64,000 nt of DNA from Pyxidicoccus trucidator (GTDB taxonomy: Bacteria > Myxococcota > Myxococcia > Myxococcales > Myxococcaceae): assembly GCF_010894435.1 (NCBI RefSeq), contig NZ_JAAIXZ010000024.1, forward strand, positions 124,001 to 188,000, read 5' to 3'. How positions within the stretch are numbered: position 1 is the first letter of the stretch; every line of letters begins with the position of its first letter. The notes below the pieces were generated by a model that did not search any database, was not told the DNA's origin, and saw nothing but the letters and a program-made list of their open reading frames with translations. Made by a program: the position numbers and the translations under genes. This document shows, piece after piece, positions 46,601 to 53,592 of this stretch.

Positions 46601-49026
46601 GTGCTCACCGCCCACGCCGCGCCATCGAAGCGCGCGAGGTTGCCGTTGCTGGCGACGAGCGTGTCGTCGATCACCTGCGGAATCCACGGGGTGGGCGGGT
46701 TGCCCTGCCCGAAGGTGTCGGTGAACTCGCCGAGCTCGTGGACCTCGAGCGCGTAGGCCGCCGTCCACTGCGCCACCCAGACGCGGTAGGTGTTCTCCTG
46801 CTCGTTGCTCGCGGTCAGATTGGACACTGCCACGAGCGAGGCGCCCGGCACGAGGGCGACACTGTCCAGGTCCACCGTCGAAAACCCCGGGAGCGTGGTC
46901 TCGGTCCCCGACTGCCACACGAGCAGACTGTCCAGCCAGCGGAGCGCCAGCTTGCCGTCGAGATCCAACGTGGCGAGGTACTCCCCGCCGCCCGCGATCC
47001 ATGTGTAGCGGGGGGGCGTGATCGTCTCGCGCGTCCACGCCCGCGTGATCCATCGCCAGGTGAGCAGATCGTAGCTGCCGGACTGGGTACTGCTGCTCAT
47101 CCGCGCCACGGCGAGCCAGGTGGTGCCGCCCACGAAGGTCGTGGCGGCGCCGGTCGTCGGCCACGTGAGGGTGGGGACGTTCTGCGCGGTGGTGACCCCG
47201 TCGATGGTGGCGCTGCGCCACTGGCCGGGCCGCGCCACGTCACGGTCGAAGACGTAGACGGCGCGCTCCGACGGGGTGGTGCGCGTGAAGGTGAGCGCGA
47301 AGAAGTCCTGGTTGGCGACGACCTGGAGGCTGTCGAGATCGAGGCCGAGCGTGTCGAGGAGGGCGTCGTCCGGGTCGAGCTGCCATGTGAGCCACGACCC
47401 CCCCCAGGTCCAGACCTGGAGTGAGAGCCGGCCGTTCGCCTGGTTGTAGTACGTGACGACCGTGTAGTCCGGGCCATGGTAGACGCGTGGCGAGCCGCTG
47501 CCGACGGCGTCCGGCCGCTTCACCTCCGCGCGCCGTTCGCACAGCGTGAGCTCCTGGCGGGTATAGGTATAGGTGGCGGTGCCGCCCTCCGGATAGGTGA
47601 GGGTCGCGAGGGCCGCGGGCTGGCCGCCCTCCGCCGCGGCGTCGAGGTAGTAGCCGAGCACGAGGCCGGGGCTCGCCACGCCGTCCTGGTCGAACTGGGT
47701 GATGCCGGTGAGGAAGCGCTTGAACGTGTCGCCCCGGAGAGGGCCCGTGGCATCGGTGACGTTGGCCACCTCGCGCTCCCGTCCGGCCGCGCCCGGCCGC
47801 GGATCGTAGGTGAAGCGGAAGCTGAGGAGGGTGGAGCCGTCGGTCGCCCGGAGGGTGATCTCGTCGAGGAAGCGCGTCTCGTAGCAGTCCTGCCATGCGC
47901 CGGGGGCGTCGCTGGGGACGGCGAGGTGCGGGTCCGCGTACTCGCGCGGAGCCGTCTCCTCGGCGCTCCACAGCTTGTCGCCGTAGTCGAGCGTGACGGT
48001 GCGGCCGAACACGTCGGTGATGCGGGTCAGGTACACGGCCTTGGTGTACGGCAGCCCGCCGGCGCCCACACGCTGCTCGCAGCCGCGGATCATGCCGTCG
48101 TCGGTCCGCTCGAAGCCGTTGTAGGCATAGGTGACGGAACTCCCGAATCGGTCCGTGACGCGGCCGAGGTACCAGGCACGCGCCACCTGGACCTGCCCCT
48201 CGGTCCGCTTCGAGGCGCCGCTCCAGATCGGCTCACCGTTGCTTCCCTTCCACCACACCGACCAGGCCACCGTCTCGTTCACGCTGTGCGCGCCGGCCGC
48301 GTCCCGCGTGACACCGCCGCCGAACGAGCGCCGCATCGCCGAGTCACTCGTGACCACCCAACGCTCGTAGCGCGGGTAGTACTGGAGCTTCCAGAACTGG
48401 TAGTTCTGGAGCTGGTACGCCTCGCCGCCGTCCTTCGCCAGCAGCCGCTCTCCCACCTCGAGCGTATAGAGCAGCTCGTGGGTGTCGTCGACGAGCTCCC
48501 AGGTGCCATTGCCGCCCCGCACGATGGCGTCCGCCGACAGGAGGAGCCCGTGCGCGTGGAACTCCTCAACGAGCGCGGCGGGGACGGGCTTCCCGTCGGC
48601 CAGGCCGCCAGCGAGGGCCGCGTCGGCGGAGAAGAGGCGAGGTGCCCACGGCTGGCGAACCAGCGTGTTGGGCACCCCGTTGTCGTAGAGCGCGTACTGC
48701 CGCGTGCCCGGCACCGGCGAGCCCGAGGACACCGCCTCGATCCACGTGAGGGGAAGGCCCCAGCCGAGGCCGACCACCCCCGTCGGCGCCTCGCGGTTCC
48801 ACGTCGTCGCCTCGCGGAACACGTTGGATTGGTACTGGAGTGACAACGTCACGTCGAGGTCGTTGCCCTGGGAACGCCCCGGGAGGGTGAGCAGGCTCTG
48901 GGTGAGGTTCACGTCCCCGCGGAACAGGTTGACGGAGCTCGACAGGTTTCCAACGGAGCTGCCGTCCATCTGGAACGTGCGAATGGCGGGGATCTGGTTT
49001 TGCGACGGGGGGTTGGACGACGACAT
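40603..49026 (-). CDS. Giant RHS/YD-repeat protein with glycine/alanine-rich C-terminal tail
   Basis: A 2,807-residue protein with no signal peptide. The N-terminal third contains SpvB/TcdB-like beta-propeller or shell segments (VNLFRGDVNLTQSLLTLPGR; ITDVFGRTVTLDYGDKLWSA). YD repeats fill the centre and C-terminal half (YAYDDLGHVVSVGTAAGLAD; YKYDAIGRMVEEGTV). The RHS core YNFRARMYDPVLRRFVAPDP (about residue 2470), followed by the ANNPLGITDPTGE motif, closes the shell near residue 2510. The remaining 297 residues carry a hydrophobic helix, then a KGAAKGAAKG run and glycine-zipper-like helices. No nuclease, deaminase or ADP-ribosyltransferase motif is visible. ATG at 49026 has GAGG six bases upstream. 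Such proteins usually encapsulate a C-terminal toxin or mediate contact; the function here is inferred. Confidence 0.9.
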   Translation of the reverse strand: MSSSNPPSQNQIPAIRTFQMDGSSVGNLSSSVNLFRGDVNLTQSLLTLPGRSQGNDLDVTLSLQYQSNVFREATTWNREAPTGVVGLGWGLPLTWIEAVSSGSPVPGTRQYALYDNGVPNTLVRQPWAPRLFSADAALAGGLADGKPVPAALVEEFHAHGLLLSADAIVRGGNGTWELVDDTHELLYTLEVGERLLAKDGGEAYQLQNYQFWKLQYYPRYERWVVTSDSAMRRSFGGGVTRDAAGAHSVNETVAWSVWWKGSNGEPIWSGASKRTEGQVQVARAWYLGRVTDRFGSSVTYAYNGFERTDDGMIRGCEQRVGAGGLPYTKAVYLTRITDVFGRTVTLDYGDKLWSAEETAPREYADPHLAVPSDAPGAWQDCYETRFLDEITLRATDGSTLLSFRFTYDPRPGAAGREREVANVTDATGPLRGDTFKRFLTGITQFDQDGVASPGLVLGYYLDAAAEGGQPAALATLTYPEGGTATYTYTRQELTLCERRAEVKRPDAVGSGSPRVYHGPDYTVVTYYNQANGRLSLQVWTWGGSWLTWQLDPDDALLDTLGLDLDSLQVVANQDFFALTFTRTTPSERAVYVFDRDVARPGQWRSATIDGVTTAQNVPTLTWPTTGAATTFVGGTTWLAVARMSSSTQSGSYDLLTWRWITRAWTRETITPPRYTWIAGGGEYLATLDLDGKLALRWLDSLLVWQSGTETTLPGFSTVDLDSVALVPGASLVAVSNLTASNEQENTYRVWVAQWTAAYALEVHELGEFTDTFGQGNPPTPWIPQVIDDTLVASNGNLARFDGAAWAVSTTLNPGMPDAGRDQRYAFGPDYAIQVIVPTNGIGEAIGQVMAYDPTMGWRPAPAGLGQSLPSQDNQADNWPTSGGGDWAVVGPYVYFRGTASDWGAVVTSPASADLAALVSAEGYDFDSESLVDEGPTFLAFTAEKGSSSQRAEAVVLRNGQVGKPEPFLQEKMVRGEGPGTSPKGPRLFATYPEAAVDFDAATTVYLHQYAGDAFAGPIEHYAVTGLDVTNGYQDELPTRYVFDTGTAGCDPLGNIVKYFSARTCSGTSDAADPVNGWVDSTYLNGMVDQTGDNYYAMLDGLLLRTETRDRDGVLLESTGASWDVYEQVASDVLEPETLVLRGGWVVQTVDTRVVNGVTNTKTTVFIPDGAPGSATGQPVTISLQQYGGEGQAQTFVQTTVQGVAVDAGLAAIHALTDPAQVTDTVTTATGTVPVLVMATTYAGWPSAEGVLVAAAEASFGLLDAADVAFPFAAYAPGDNPAGWAIAARTTERTAHGQEQESVDGLGVPTATIHSANCEFAVACSSNVPFGGLAFLGFQPYEDTSRWTLSGVEYDADDARTGIRAARLPGGANASLAVTVTPEAPEGTYLVGVWVQTPAGFAADATTGISATVTVDGVAATPIFVPLPATEGAWRYVTVPVPLGGPQVLGGAVPAPDRRSAARRARLAARPRRPRTLVTGSAPLAPRSAATESSVALALSITNTTASPVTLDSVLVVPLANSLVTRTFDEPSQQITSTQDASGRTTRTYHDRAFQPTVSVGASGQIKELFQAFLSRQGNDDVFSPTSPNAEVTLHPATGGVLETFRDRDRWRERWSASAGWAAADGALVHTGATEGLVTWRGTAVGTRAVYFELQARDVVASVSVGNVTVRWDGGWTASQAGVAWTALATSPLEQHWLLVVGDGVVLFFAGGQLLYSQAVRPVGDTVSITLAGEGAIRNLSVVEGVRVGVSYNDAAGRQRQVQQLHGADSTVVGLVYDALDRQLVTTKGAPGSFGSGQHQPVFQYRPGFVDVEDFLANLSTTWELKGDVADYYRGQAEDGIMRSDDKGYPYLGTRYEASPRQQSIEQGKPGKPYAIDLSVLEEHRQTTRLRFGANAAGSLPAGHYFQDTLTSPVQTRSMRLTDQLRQTVTSTYVSSVGEEVSRTSGNRTYTAGASGPAATLQTALPNALVSGPQQDPSAYAQRTTTDALQRIESLADPDAGETQFVSDVAGRLRFVQPAMDAGEQWFVYYKYDAIGRMVEEGTVSAAWDPAALRLLANQPDWPTEESTVAVTMHYDGNGDEPTLIGRKWSSVANNPGHDGDVTVTEVFGYDDDGHLSSVRMTLDGPTAADGTVAYTYDNLSEVVQVALPAGAPLAAVHYAYDDLGHVVSVGTAAGLADLAAYGWSADGAVQREVLGQGAWTRLVDYTSPGQVAAMTTTSAAGDQSFALAYAHDADGVVRTRGVRWRFAGKDTSQEEVFGYDGQRRLLTAAGATTMAIRSYDPSGNIWEAEENGTVVATPCVGGSDRVASLTVGSGPAQPLTWSARGQLLAGAGRTFGYDRATGMTTRIEAGGALRLAYGGSQQRVLKRRRDGADSVYFFGAGLVPVARRDGASWTVLVRGPAGLLALVGTATRFVLPDPDQSVWAVVEDATLVARYAYAPFGGLTLAEGDMAATPYLFQEQEWDAEVGLYNFRARMYDPVLRRFVAPDPQRQFASPYIFAANNPLGITDPTGELSVWEQVGIGVAMVAITAIGIGLTVFTGGASGAAAGAAAGVAKGVAKGAAKGAAKGAAKGAAAGATGAAEGAAAGAAEVAAGATAAAGAAKSTASMSTKLTKFGLNVAGSTISSAGMAGLKYDVQHGSDFTAKGLFEAMGIGAAGGFAKGVVGGLGGLATDGLSSMKGAAGIAARIGAKAAVGGVSSAVASDLTTILTNVQQHQPWYQGLAKSTVTGFARGAATDAAIGAWGERVNISKATSVSDQSTTRVSSIVDKVKSAAASDGAYKIYGTAAFFAMPGYVMWGAADTWGRHG
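41309..41368 (-). repeat. Five 12-bp tandem units inside the RHS gene tail
   Basis: Units of the form (G/A)CGCCCTTCGCC or GCCCCCTTCGCC repeat five times in frame, encoding alternating Gly-Ala-Ala-Lys and Gly-Val-Ala-Lys. Two further degenerate units follow. The tract is prone to slippage and would change the length of a cationic glycine/alanine helix near residue 2560. Confidence 0.85.
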
Positions 49027-49136
49027 GGTAGGCCTCGAGCGCGCGCGAACGGGGTGGGGCCCGCGCGGATGGCACGGGACGGGAAGCGGGTGCCCCGCGG
49101 CGTAGCGGGGCACCGGCCGGGTCCAATCAGCAGGAA

Positions 49137-50018
49137 CTAGGAGGCCGCCACGGTCTTCGGGATGCCGATGACCACGAACGACACGCTGGAGCTGTCGTTC
49201 GTCTCGACGTTCCCGCTGTCATCACTGATGAAGGCCCGCGGCGAGGTCAGCCGGACGGTAGACCCCTCGACCGTCCACGTCTTGCAGCCGCCACCCATCG
49301 TCCTGACGTGGTTGTCCTGGTTCTTGTGGAAGCGCACCTGGTAGTCCTGGAGGAGCACCACCGCGGCGGAGAGCTGCTGCCCGAGATCCACGCTGATGGT
49401 GCTGGTCGTCTGCTGGTTGGTCAGGGGGGCCGCGCACACCCCGTCCGCGGTGGTGGTGGCGGCGAGGAGGCCGGCGTCGAGCTCCGCCGTGGCCTGGTTG
49501 CCCGAGTTGTCGTGCATCGACGCGGTGGCCACGATGTTGGCCGTGGTGCCGTTCGCGACCACGCCCGCCGAAAGATCGAGCGACGCCACCTCGTTGTCGC
49601 TGCTGTGGTTGAGCTTCCACCCGGAGAGGAAGGCGGCGTTGATCGAGAGCGTCGAGCTCGGGAGCGCGATGCCGGCGCTCTGCCCGTTGGCGGGGATGCC
49701 GTTCGCGGAGGCGAGCACGACGTTGCTGTCCTTGTAGTCGACGACCGCGATGCAGCAGACCACCACCGAGCTGGCAGCCGCGTCGAGGGTGCTCCCGCTG
49801 TCGTCCGTGAACGTCCCGTTGACACTGACGGTGACGTGCGCGTCGTCCGGCTTGTTGGGGGAGAGGGAGAGCGCGAGGGTGCGGACGTGGTGGTCGTTGT
49901 CGAAGGAAAAGCTCCAGTACGCGATGCCGATCGTGTAGGCGAGCACGGTGTGCCCGCTGAAATCGAACGTCGCGGTCTGATTGGGTTTGGTGGTGACGTT
50001 GCGAACGACGATGGGCAT
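49137..50018 (-). CDS. Unrecognised protein with a threefold ~95-residue 'DN-hVRT / DDSG' repeat
   Basis: A 293-residue protein without signal peptide or membrane helix, rich in serine, threonine, asparagine and valine. Three copies of one pattern are visible. Copy 1 has SFDNDHHVRTLALSLSP (about 38-54) and TDDSGSTLD (71-79). Copy 2 has SSDNEVASLDLSAG (139-152) and HDNSGNQAT (169-177). Copy 3 has NQDNHVRTMGGG (233-244) and SDDSGNVET (265-273). The spacing from DN to D(D/N)SG is 29-32 residues in each, and the copies are 94-100 residues apart. This suggests three related beta-sandwich domains. It lies 110 bp upstream of the RHS gene on the same strand, with GGAG eight bases before the ATG at 50018. 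I do not recognise the family. Confidence 0.8.
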   Translation of the reverse strand: MPIVVRNVTTKPNQTATFDFSGHTVLAYTIGIAYWSFSFDNDHHVRTLALSLSPNKPDDAHVTVSVNGTFTDDSGSTLDAAASSVVVCCIAVVDYKDSNVVLASANGIPANGQSAGIALPSSTLSINAAFLSGWKLNHSSDNEVASLDLSAGVVANGTTANIVATASMHDNSGNQATAELDAGLLAATTTADGVCAAPLTNQQTTSTISVDLGQQLSAAVVLLQDYQVRFHKNQDNHVRTMGGGCKTWTVEGSTVRLTSPRAFISDDSGNVETNDSSSVSFVVIGIPKTVAAS

Positions 50019-50437
50019 GGCTTGGCTCCAGGCTGACGAGGCGGCGTGTGAACGGCGAGTGCAGACGGAGTTCGTCGGCACGCACTCAACGTGAAGTGAC
50101 CCTCGCACATGGGTTGTGAACTTCACAATCCATTGTTCTGGTTGCACTCCACCCACTTCGAGGGGGCCAGCTCGCGTTCCCAGGTTCGTGCAATCGGAGA
50201 ACGGGCCCGATCAGAAATGACCTGGCCGGTTTGGACTTGAGGACGCGGACGAGGTGGAGTTGGTGCATGGCGGCTTTGTTCCGCGCTGCCTCCATGAACA
50301 CCGCATCGGCTGCGGCCTTCTTGGCCGCCTCCTCCGTTGTCAGGTAGGCGTCAGGGGCGCGCTCGAACAGGGACCGTTTCCGCCAGGGCCTCACGCTCGT
50401 TGCGCGCGTCGGGCCGCCTGCTATAACGCGGCAGCAC
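50019..50437. other. Divergent gap upstream of the repeat protein, next to the tRNA
   Basis: This 419-bp stretch is more A/T-rich near 50,100-50,250 and should contain the promoter for the repeat-protein/RHS genes on the minus strand and the tRNA promoter on the plus strand. CTATAAC at 50420-50426, 11 bp before the tRNA, resembles a -10 element. A possible small reading frame within it is listed separately. Confidence 0.45.
50086..50394 (-). CDS. Doubtful small ORF
   Basis: A 102-residue frame starting with GTG. The first half, including LTTEEAAKKAAADAVFMEAA, looks helical and has coding-like codon choice. The second half does not. No family is recognised and the ribosome site is weak. It may be a truncated gene or chance; it would end about 70 bp before the start of the repeat protein. 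Confidence 0.25.
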   Translation of the reverse strand: MRPWRKRSLFERAPDAYLTTEEAAKKAAADAVFMEAARNKAAMHQLHLVRVLKSKPARSFLIGPVLRLHEPGNASWPPRSGWSATRTMDCEVHNPCARVTSR

Positions 50438-50511
50438 GACCCCGTAGCTCAGTTGGATAGAGCGGCGGTTTCCTAAACCGCAGGCCACAGGTTCGATTCC
50501 TGTCGGGGTCA
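50438..50511 (+). tRNA. tRNA-Arg (anticodon CCU)
   Basis: A 74-base cloverleaf. The acceptor GACCCCG pairs with CGGGGTC. The D-arm region is AGCTCAGTTGGATAGAGC. The anticodon stem GCGGT/ACCGC encloses loop TTCCTAA with CCT at positions 34-36. The T-arm is ACAGGTTCGATTCCTGT. The discriminator base is A, and the 3' CCA is not encoded. It reads AGG codons. A rho-independent terminator follows directly. Confidence 0.96.
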
Positions 50512-50512
50512 T

Positions 50513-50550
50513 CGCCCTGCTTCCGAAATACGCGGACGCAGGGCGTTTTT
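50513..50550 (+). terminator. Terminator of the tRNA-Arg transcript
   Basis: CGCCCTGC (50513-50520) and GCAGGGCG (50538-50545) pair perfectly across a 17-base loop and are followed by TTTTT (50546-50550). Confidence 0.9.
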
Positions 50551-50592
50551 CTGTCCGGTGGCGCTCCGTGACGTTCAGGCGGGTTCGCTGGA

Positions 50593-50612
50593 TTTGGTAC
50601 CCGTTTGGTACC
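50593..50612 (+). repeat. Two TTTGGTACC motifs 11 bp apart downstream of the tRNA
   Basis: TTTGGTACC occurs at 50593-50601 and 50604-50612. Short repeats of this kind beside a tRNA 3' end can be remnants of an integrase-mediated junction, but no integrase gene or second copy of the tRNA end is visible here. Confidence 0.35.
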
Positions 50613-50759
50613 GAGTTTGCCCCTCCTGAAGCGCTGTCTCGGTCGCGCCTCGCCCCCCCGCGGTCAGGCGCTCCACGGAAGCCCGTGGGAGCCCCTCCGT
50701 AGCGTGAGCCCTGGCGAGGTGTGGAGCGCCGCGTCCTCTCCGTGCGCTGAGGCGCCCGC

Positions 50760-51377
50760 TCAGGGCCGCGCCTCGCCGGCCAGCGCCGCGCGGTGGATGG
50801 CCACCCAGAACTCGGCGGCCCGCCGGGCCCCTTCGAGCAGCGGCTCCGGGTGCCCGGCCCCCAGCGCCGCGCAGAGCGCCTGGGCCCGCGCGCCGTGCTC
50901 CAGGTCCACGTCGAGGTGGACGAGGAGGAAGCGCGCCTTCGTCCGCTCCAGCCCGAGCCGCCCCAGCCCCTGGCGGGCCTCGCCTCCCAGGTGCCGCGCC
51001 ACGCCCTCCAGCACGCGCAGCGCGCCCAGGAAGGCGAGCTGCCGCTCCGGCCCGATTCCCTCCCAGAAGGCGTGGAAGTCGGCCACCTCGCGAGGCGTGT
51101 CGGACGAGGGCTCGCGCCCGAAGGCCGCGAGGTCCGCCTTGGCCAGCAGGTAGTGCGACTGCTCGTCCCCCGCCAGCTCCGCGAAGAAGGCCTTCAGCTC
51201 GGGGAGCGTGGCGCGCTCGGCCGCGAGCCGCAGCCGGTCTCCGCTGCGCCGCGTGTAGTGGTACATCATGTCGAGGAACGCCACGTAGCGCTCTGGCGTC
51301 ACCGCCGGCAGCCAGCTCGCGACCTGCCGCGCCATCCCGACGGTGAGCGCCTCCAACTGCTCCTCAATCGACGACAT
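50760..51377 (-). CDS. Heme-oxygenase-like diiron (iron-containing redox) enzyme
   Basis: A 205-residue all-helical protein. The spacing of acidic and histidine residues in FFAELAGDEQSHYLLAKADL and LLVHLDVDLEHGARAQAL fits heme-oxygenase-like diiron oxidases, a group that includes 1-alkene-forming and N-oxygenating enzymes. The substrate is not predictable. It is the last gene of a six-gene leftward operon and starts two bases after the capA stop. GGAGGG lies eight to ten bases before the ATG at 51377. An upstream extension of the frame overlaps capA and is not used. Confidence 0.75.
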   Translation of the reverse strand: MSSIEEQLEALTVGMARQVASWLPAVTPERYVAFLDMMYHYTRRSGDRLRLAAERATLPELKAFFAELAGDEQSHYLLAKADLAAFGREPSSDTPREVADFHAFWEGIGPERQLAFLGALRVLEGVARHLGGEARQGLGRLGLERTKARFLLVHLDVDLEHGARAQALCAALGAGHPEPLLEGARRAAEFWVAIHRAALAGEARP

Positions 51378-51379
51378 CC

Positions 51380-52609
51380 TCAGTCCCTCCGGTCCGAAAG
51401 CAGCGCGCCCAACGTCCGCCGAGCATGCGCGAGGTGCGGCGCCGCCCGCTGGGGGGGCAGCTCGTCCAGGCGCACCACGCCCGCGTCGAGGAACCCCTCC
51501 CCACCGAGTCCCCGTCCACAGGCGGTGGGCACCGCGCGCAAATCCACCGGCTGGAGCACGCCCCGCGCGTCCCGGGCGAGCGCGAGCTTCAGCACGGCCC
51601 CCGTCTGGCACGCCAGCGTGGGCATGATGCTCAGGAAGTTGCCCAGCGAGTACGCGATGAGCCCCATCCGCGCGGGCCCGCCCCGGCGCACCTGCGTGGG
51701 GCATGTGGCGTCCGCGCCGTCGATGGACACCCACTCCACCGGCTGGAGGACATGCGGCGAGGAGCCCAGGAGGAGGTCCGCCCCGCGCTCGATGAGCCGC
51801 CAGGCGTGCTCGCGCTGGAGGGCCTCGGGCCAGTACTCGTACTCGAAGCCCCAGTGCGGCATCAGCACCACCAGGTCCGGCCCCACCGCGCGAGCGGCGT
51901 CGATGAGCGCGCCCAGCCGCTCCCAGTCCGGCGCGTGGAGGGGGCTGCCCAGCCGCGTCACCGGCACCCCGGCGGGCGGCGCCCCCACGAGGTGGTTGAT
52001 GTCATACGTCACGGCGGCGATGCCCATCCGCACCCCGTCCACCTCCAGGGCGGCCACCGCGTCCTCCGGCCGGGGGCCTCCCACGCAGCGGTGCTGGGAG
52101 GAGGCCAGCACCGTCCCCCGGGTCCGCTCCAGCCCTTCGGCGCCCTGGTCGAGCGCGTGGTTGTTGCAGAGGGAGAAGACGCGGTGGCGCGCCGTGCCCT
52201 CCCAGGCCGCGAGGTAGTCCGGCGGGGCGTTGTAGTGGAGCGTCTCGTAGACGAGCCGGGGCACGGGCCGCGCCGGGTCCACCGGCGTCTCCAGGTTGGC
52301 GAAGGCCACCGCGTCCCCCGCCATCACCTCCCGGACGCCGGGAGAGAGGGCGCGGTGGAAGCCGCTGCGAATCCACATCATGTCGCCCACGGCGCTCAGC
52401 CGGAGCTCCGGCGCGCCCGCGTGCCGCCAGCTCCCCGAGGCGAGGTGCCGGGCGACTCGCGCGAAGTGCTCCCCGGTTTCGGCCGAGCGCGGCTCCGGCA
52501 GGTGAAGGAGGCTCTTGGTGAGGTAGCGCAGGTTGAGGTCCCACCGGGACAGCGGCCAGCGGCCGTCCTCGTAGCGGATGTCCGCGTACAGCCGGCGCAG
52601 GGCGTTCAT
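51380..52609 (-). CDS. CapA-family metallophosphatase-like protein
   Basis: A 409-residue protein with the CapA/PgsA calcineurin-like fold. Metal motifs are LSAVGDMMWIRSGF, AFANLETPVDP, SLCNNHALDQGAEGL and LMPHWGFEYEYWPEALQREH. The family includes poly-gamma-glutamate synthesis factors and other phosphatases. There is no clear transmembrane anchor here; the first 75 residues contain aromatic and basic patches. Its start overlaps the desaturase stop by four bases. Its place inside a lipid-enzyme operon suggests a soluble phosphatase or tailoring role rather than capsule export. Confidence 0.85.
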   Translation of the reverse strand: MNALRRLYADIRYEDGRWPLSRWDLNLRYLTKSLLHLPEPRSAETGEHFARVARHLASGSWRHAGAPELRLSAVGDMMWIRSGFHRALSPGVREVMAGDAVAFANLETPVDPARPVPRLVYETLHYNAPPDYLAAWEGTARHRVFSLCNNHALDQGAEGLERTRGTVLASSQHRCVGGPRPEDAVAALEVDGVRMGIAAVTYDINHLVGAPPAGVPVTRLGSPLHAPDWERLGALIDAARAVGPDLVVLMPHWGFEYEYWPEALQREHAWRLIERGADLLLGSSPHVLQPVEWVSIDGADATCPTQVRRGGPARMGLIAYSLGNFLSIMPTLACQTGAVLKLALARDARGVLQPVDLRAVPTACGRGLGGEGFLDAGVVRLDELPPQRAAPHLAHARRTLGALLSDRRD

Positions 52610-53586
52610 GGGCGCTTTCGCTCCAGGGTGACGAGTCGCACGTCCTCCTCCACCACCATGGGGCCGGCCAGGAGGGCCCGCCACATGACGTGGAGGTAGC
52701 TGTCGAAGACGGGGGCCCCGCGCGCGAGCAGCTCGGGGCGCAGGCGCGCGTGCAGCCGCGCGAGGTTGTAGCCGGGCACCCGCGGGTAGAGGTGGTGGTC
52801 CAGGTGGTGGTTGAGGCCGTTCCACAGGAAGGTGACGAGCCGGGTGCTGCGCACCGTCGTCGCGGTGTGGAAGCGGTCGCCGCGCCAGACGTTGGCATGG
52901 TGGTCGGAGATGGACTTGAGCCCGTTGAGGGGGCTGGCGAAGAGCACCGGCAGCAGCCAGCACTCCACCGCGCCCCCGAGGAGCCCGTGGCCCGCCAGGA
53001 GCCAGAAGAGCAGCGCGTAGAAGGCCCCGTAGCCGAGCAGCACCAGCGCATGGCGGCGCAGGCGGGCGGCGTCGAAGTGCTGCACCGGGTAGAGGACGTT
53101 GAAGTAGACGAGGCTGAGCGGCAGGCCCAGCAGCACGGTGGCGTAGAAGAGTGCCCACAGCCCGGGCGAGCGGCGGCCCGCGTTGTAGGCGTCAGGGTCC
53201 TTCTCGGTGCGGTTCCAGCGGTGGTGCGCGAGGTGGTCGTGCCGCATCGGCGCGTAGGCGATGCCCACGAGCAGGCTGAGCCCGTTGCCGAAGAGGCGGT
53301 TCTGCCAGGGCCTCGGGAAGAGGGTGTCGTGCCACGCGTCGTGGTCGAGCTGGATGAGCCCCATGACGCCCTGGGCCGCCAGCAGCCACAGGGGCAGCTT
53401 CAGCCAGAAGCCGCTGACGTGCGCGAGCCCCACGCCGGCCAGCCCCCACACGCCCAGGTGGAGGGCCGCCATGCCCAGAGCCCGCGCGGGGCGGATGCGC
53501 AGCAGCTCCACCAGCTCGTCGCGGGAGGGGCCCGGCCCGGCGGGGGCAGCGGGTGAAGCGCAGACGGGGGCGAGGGCGGGCTGCAT
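52606..53586 (-). CDS. Membrane fatty acid desaturase
   Basis: A 326-residue membrane-bound diiron desaturase or hydroxylase. The three histidine boxes are HDAWHD (about residue 82), HDHLAHHRWN (about 117) and HHLDHHLYP (about 265). Four hydrophobic stretches surround them. The pattern resembles acyl-lipid desaturases and related beta-carotene hydroxylase-like enzymes. The substrate is probably an acyl chain made or carried by neighbouring enzymes. It begins six bases after the methyltransferase-like gene and overlaps capA by four. Confidence 0.9.
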   Translation of the reverse strand: MQPALAPVCASPAAPAGPGPSRDELVELLRIRPARALGMAALHLGVWGLAGVGLAHVSGFWLKLPLWLLAAQGVMGLIQLDHDAWHDTLFPRPWQNRLFGNGLSLLVGIAYAPMRHDHLAHHRWNRTEKDPDAYNAGRRSPGLWALFYATVLLGLPLSLVYFNVLYPVQHFDAARLRRHALVLLGYGAFYALLFWLLAGHGLLGGAVECWLLPVLFASPLNGLKSISDHHANVWRGDRFHTATTVRSTRLVTFLWNGLNHHLDHHLYPRVPGYNLARLHARLRPELLARGAPVFDSYLHVMWRALLAGPMVVEEDVRLVTLERKRP

Positions 53587-53592
53587 GCGGCC

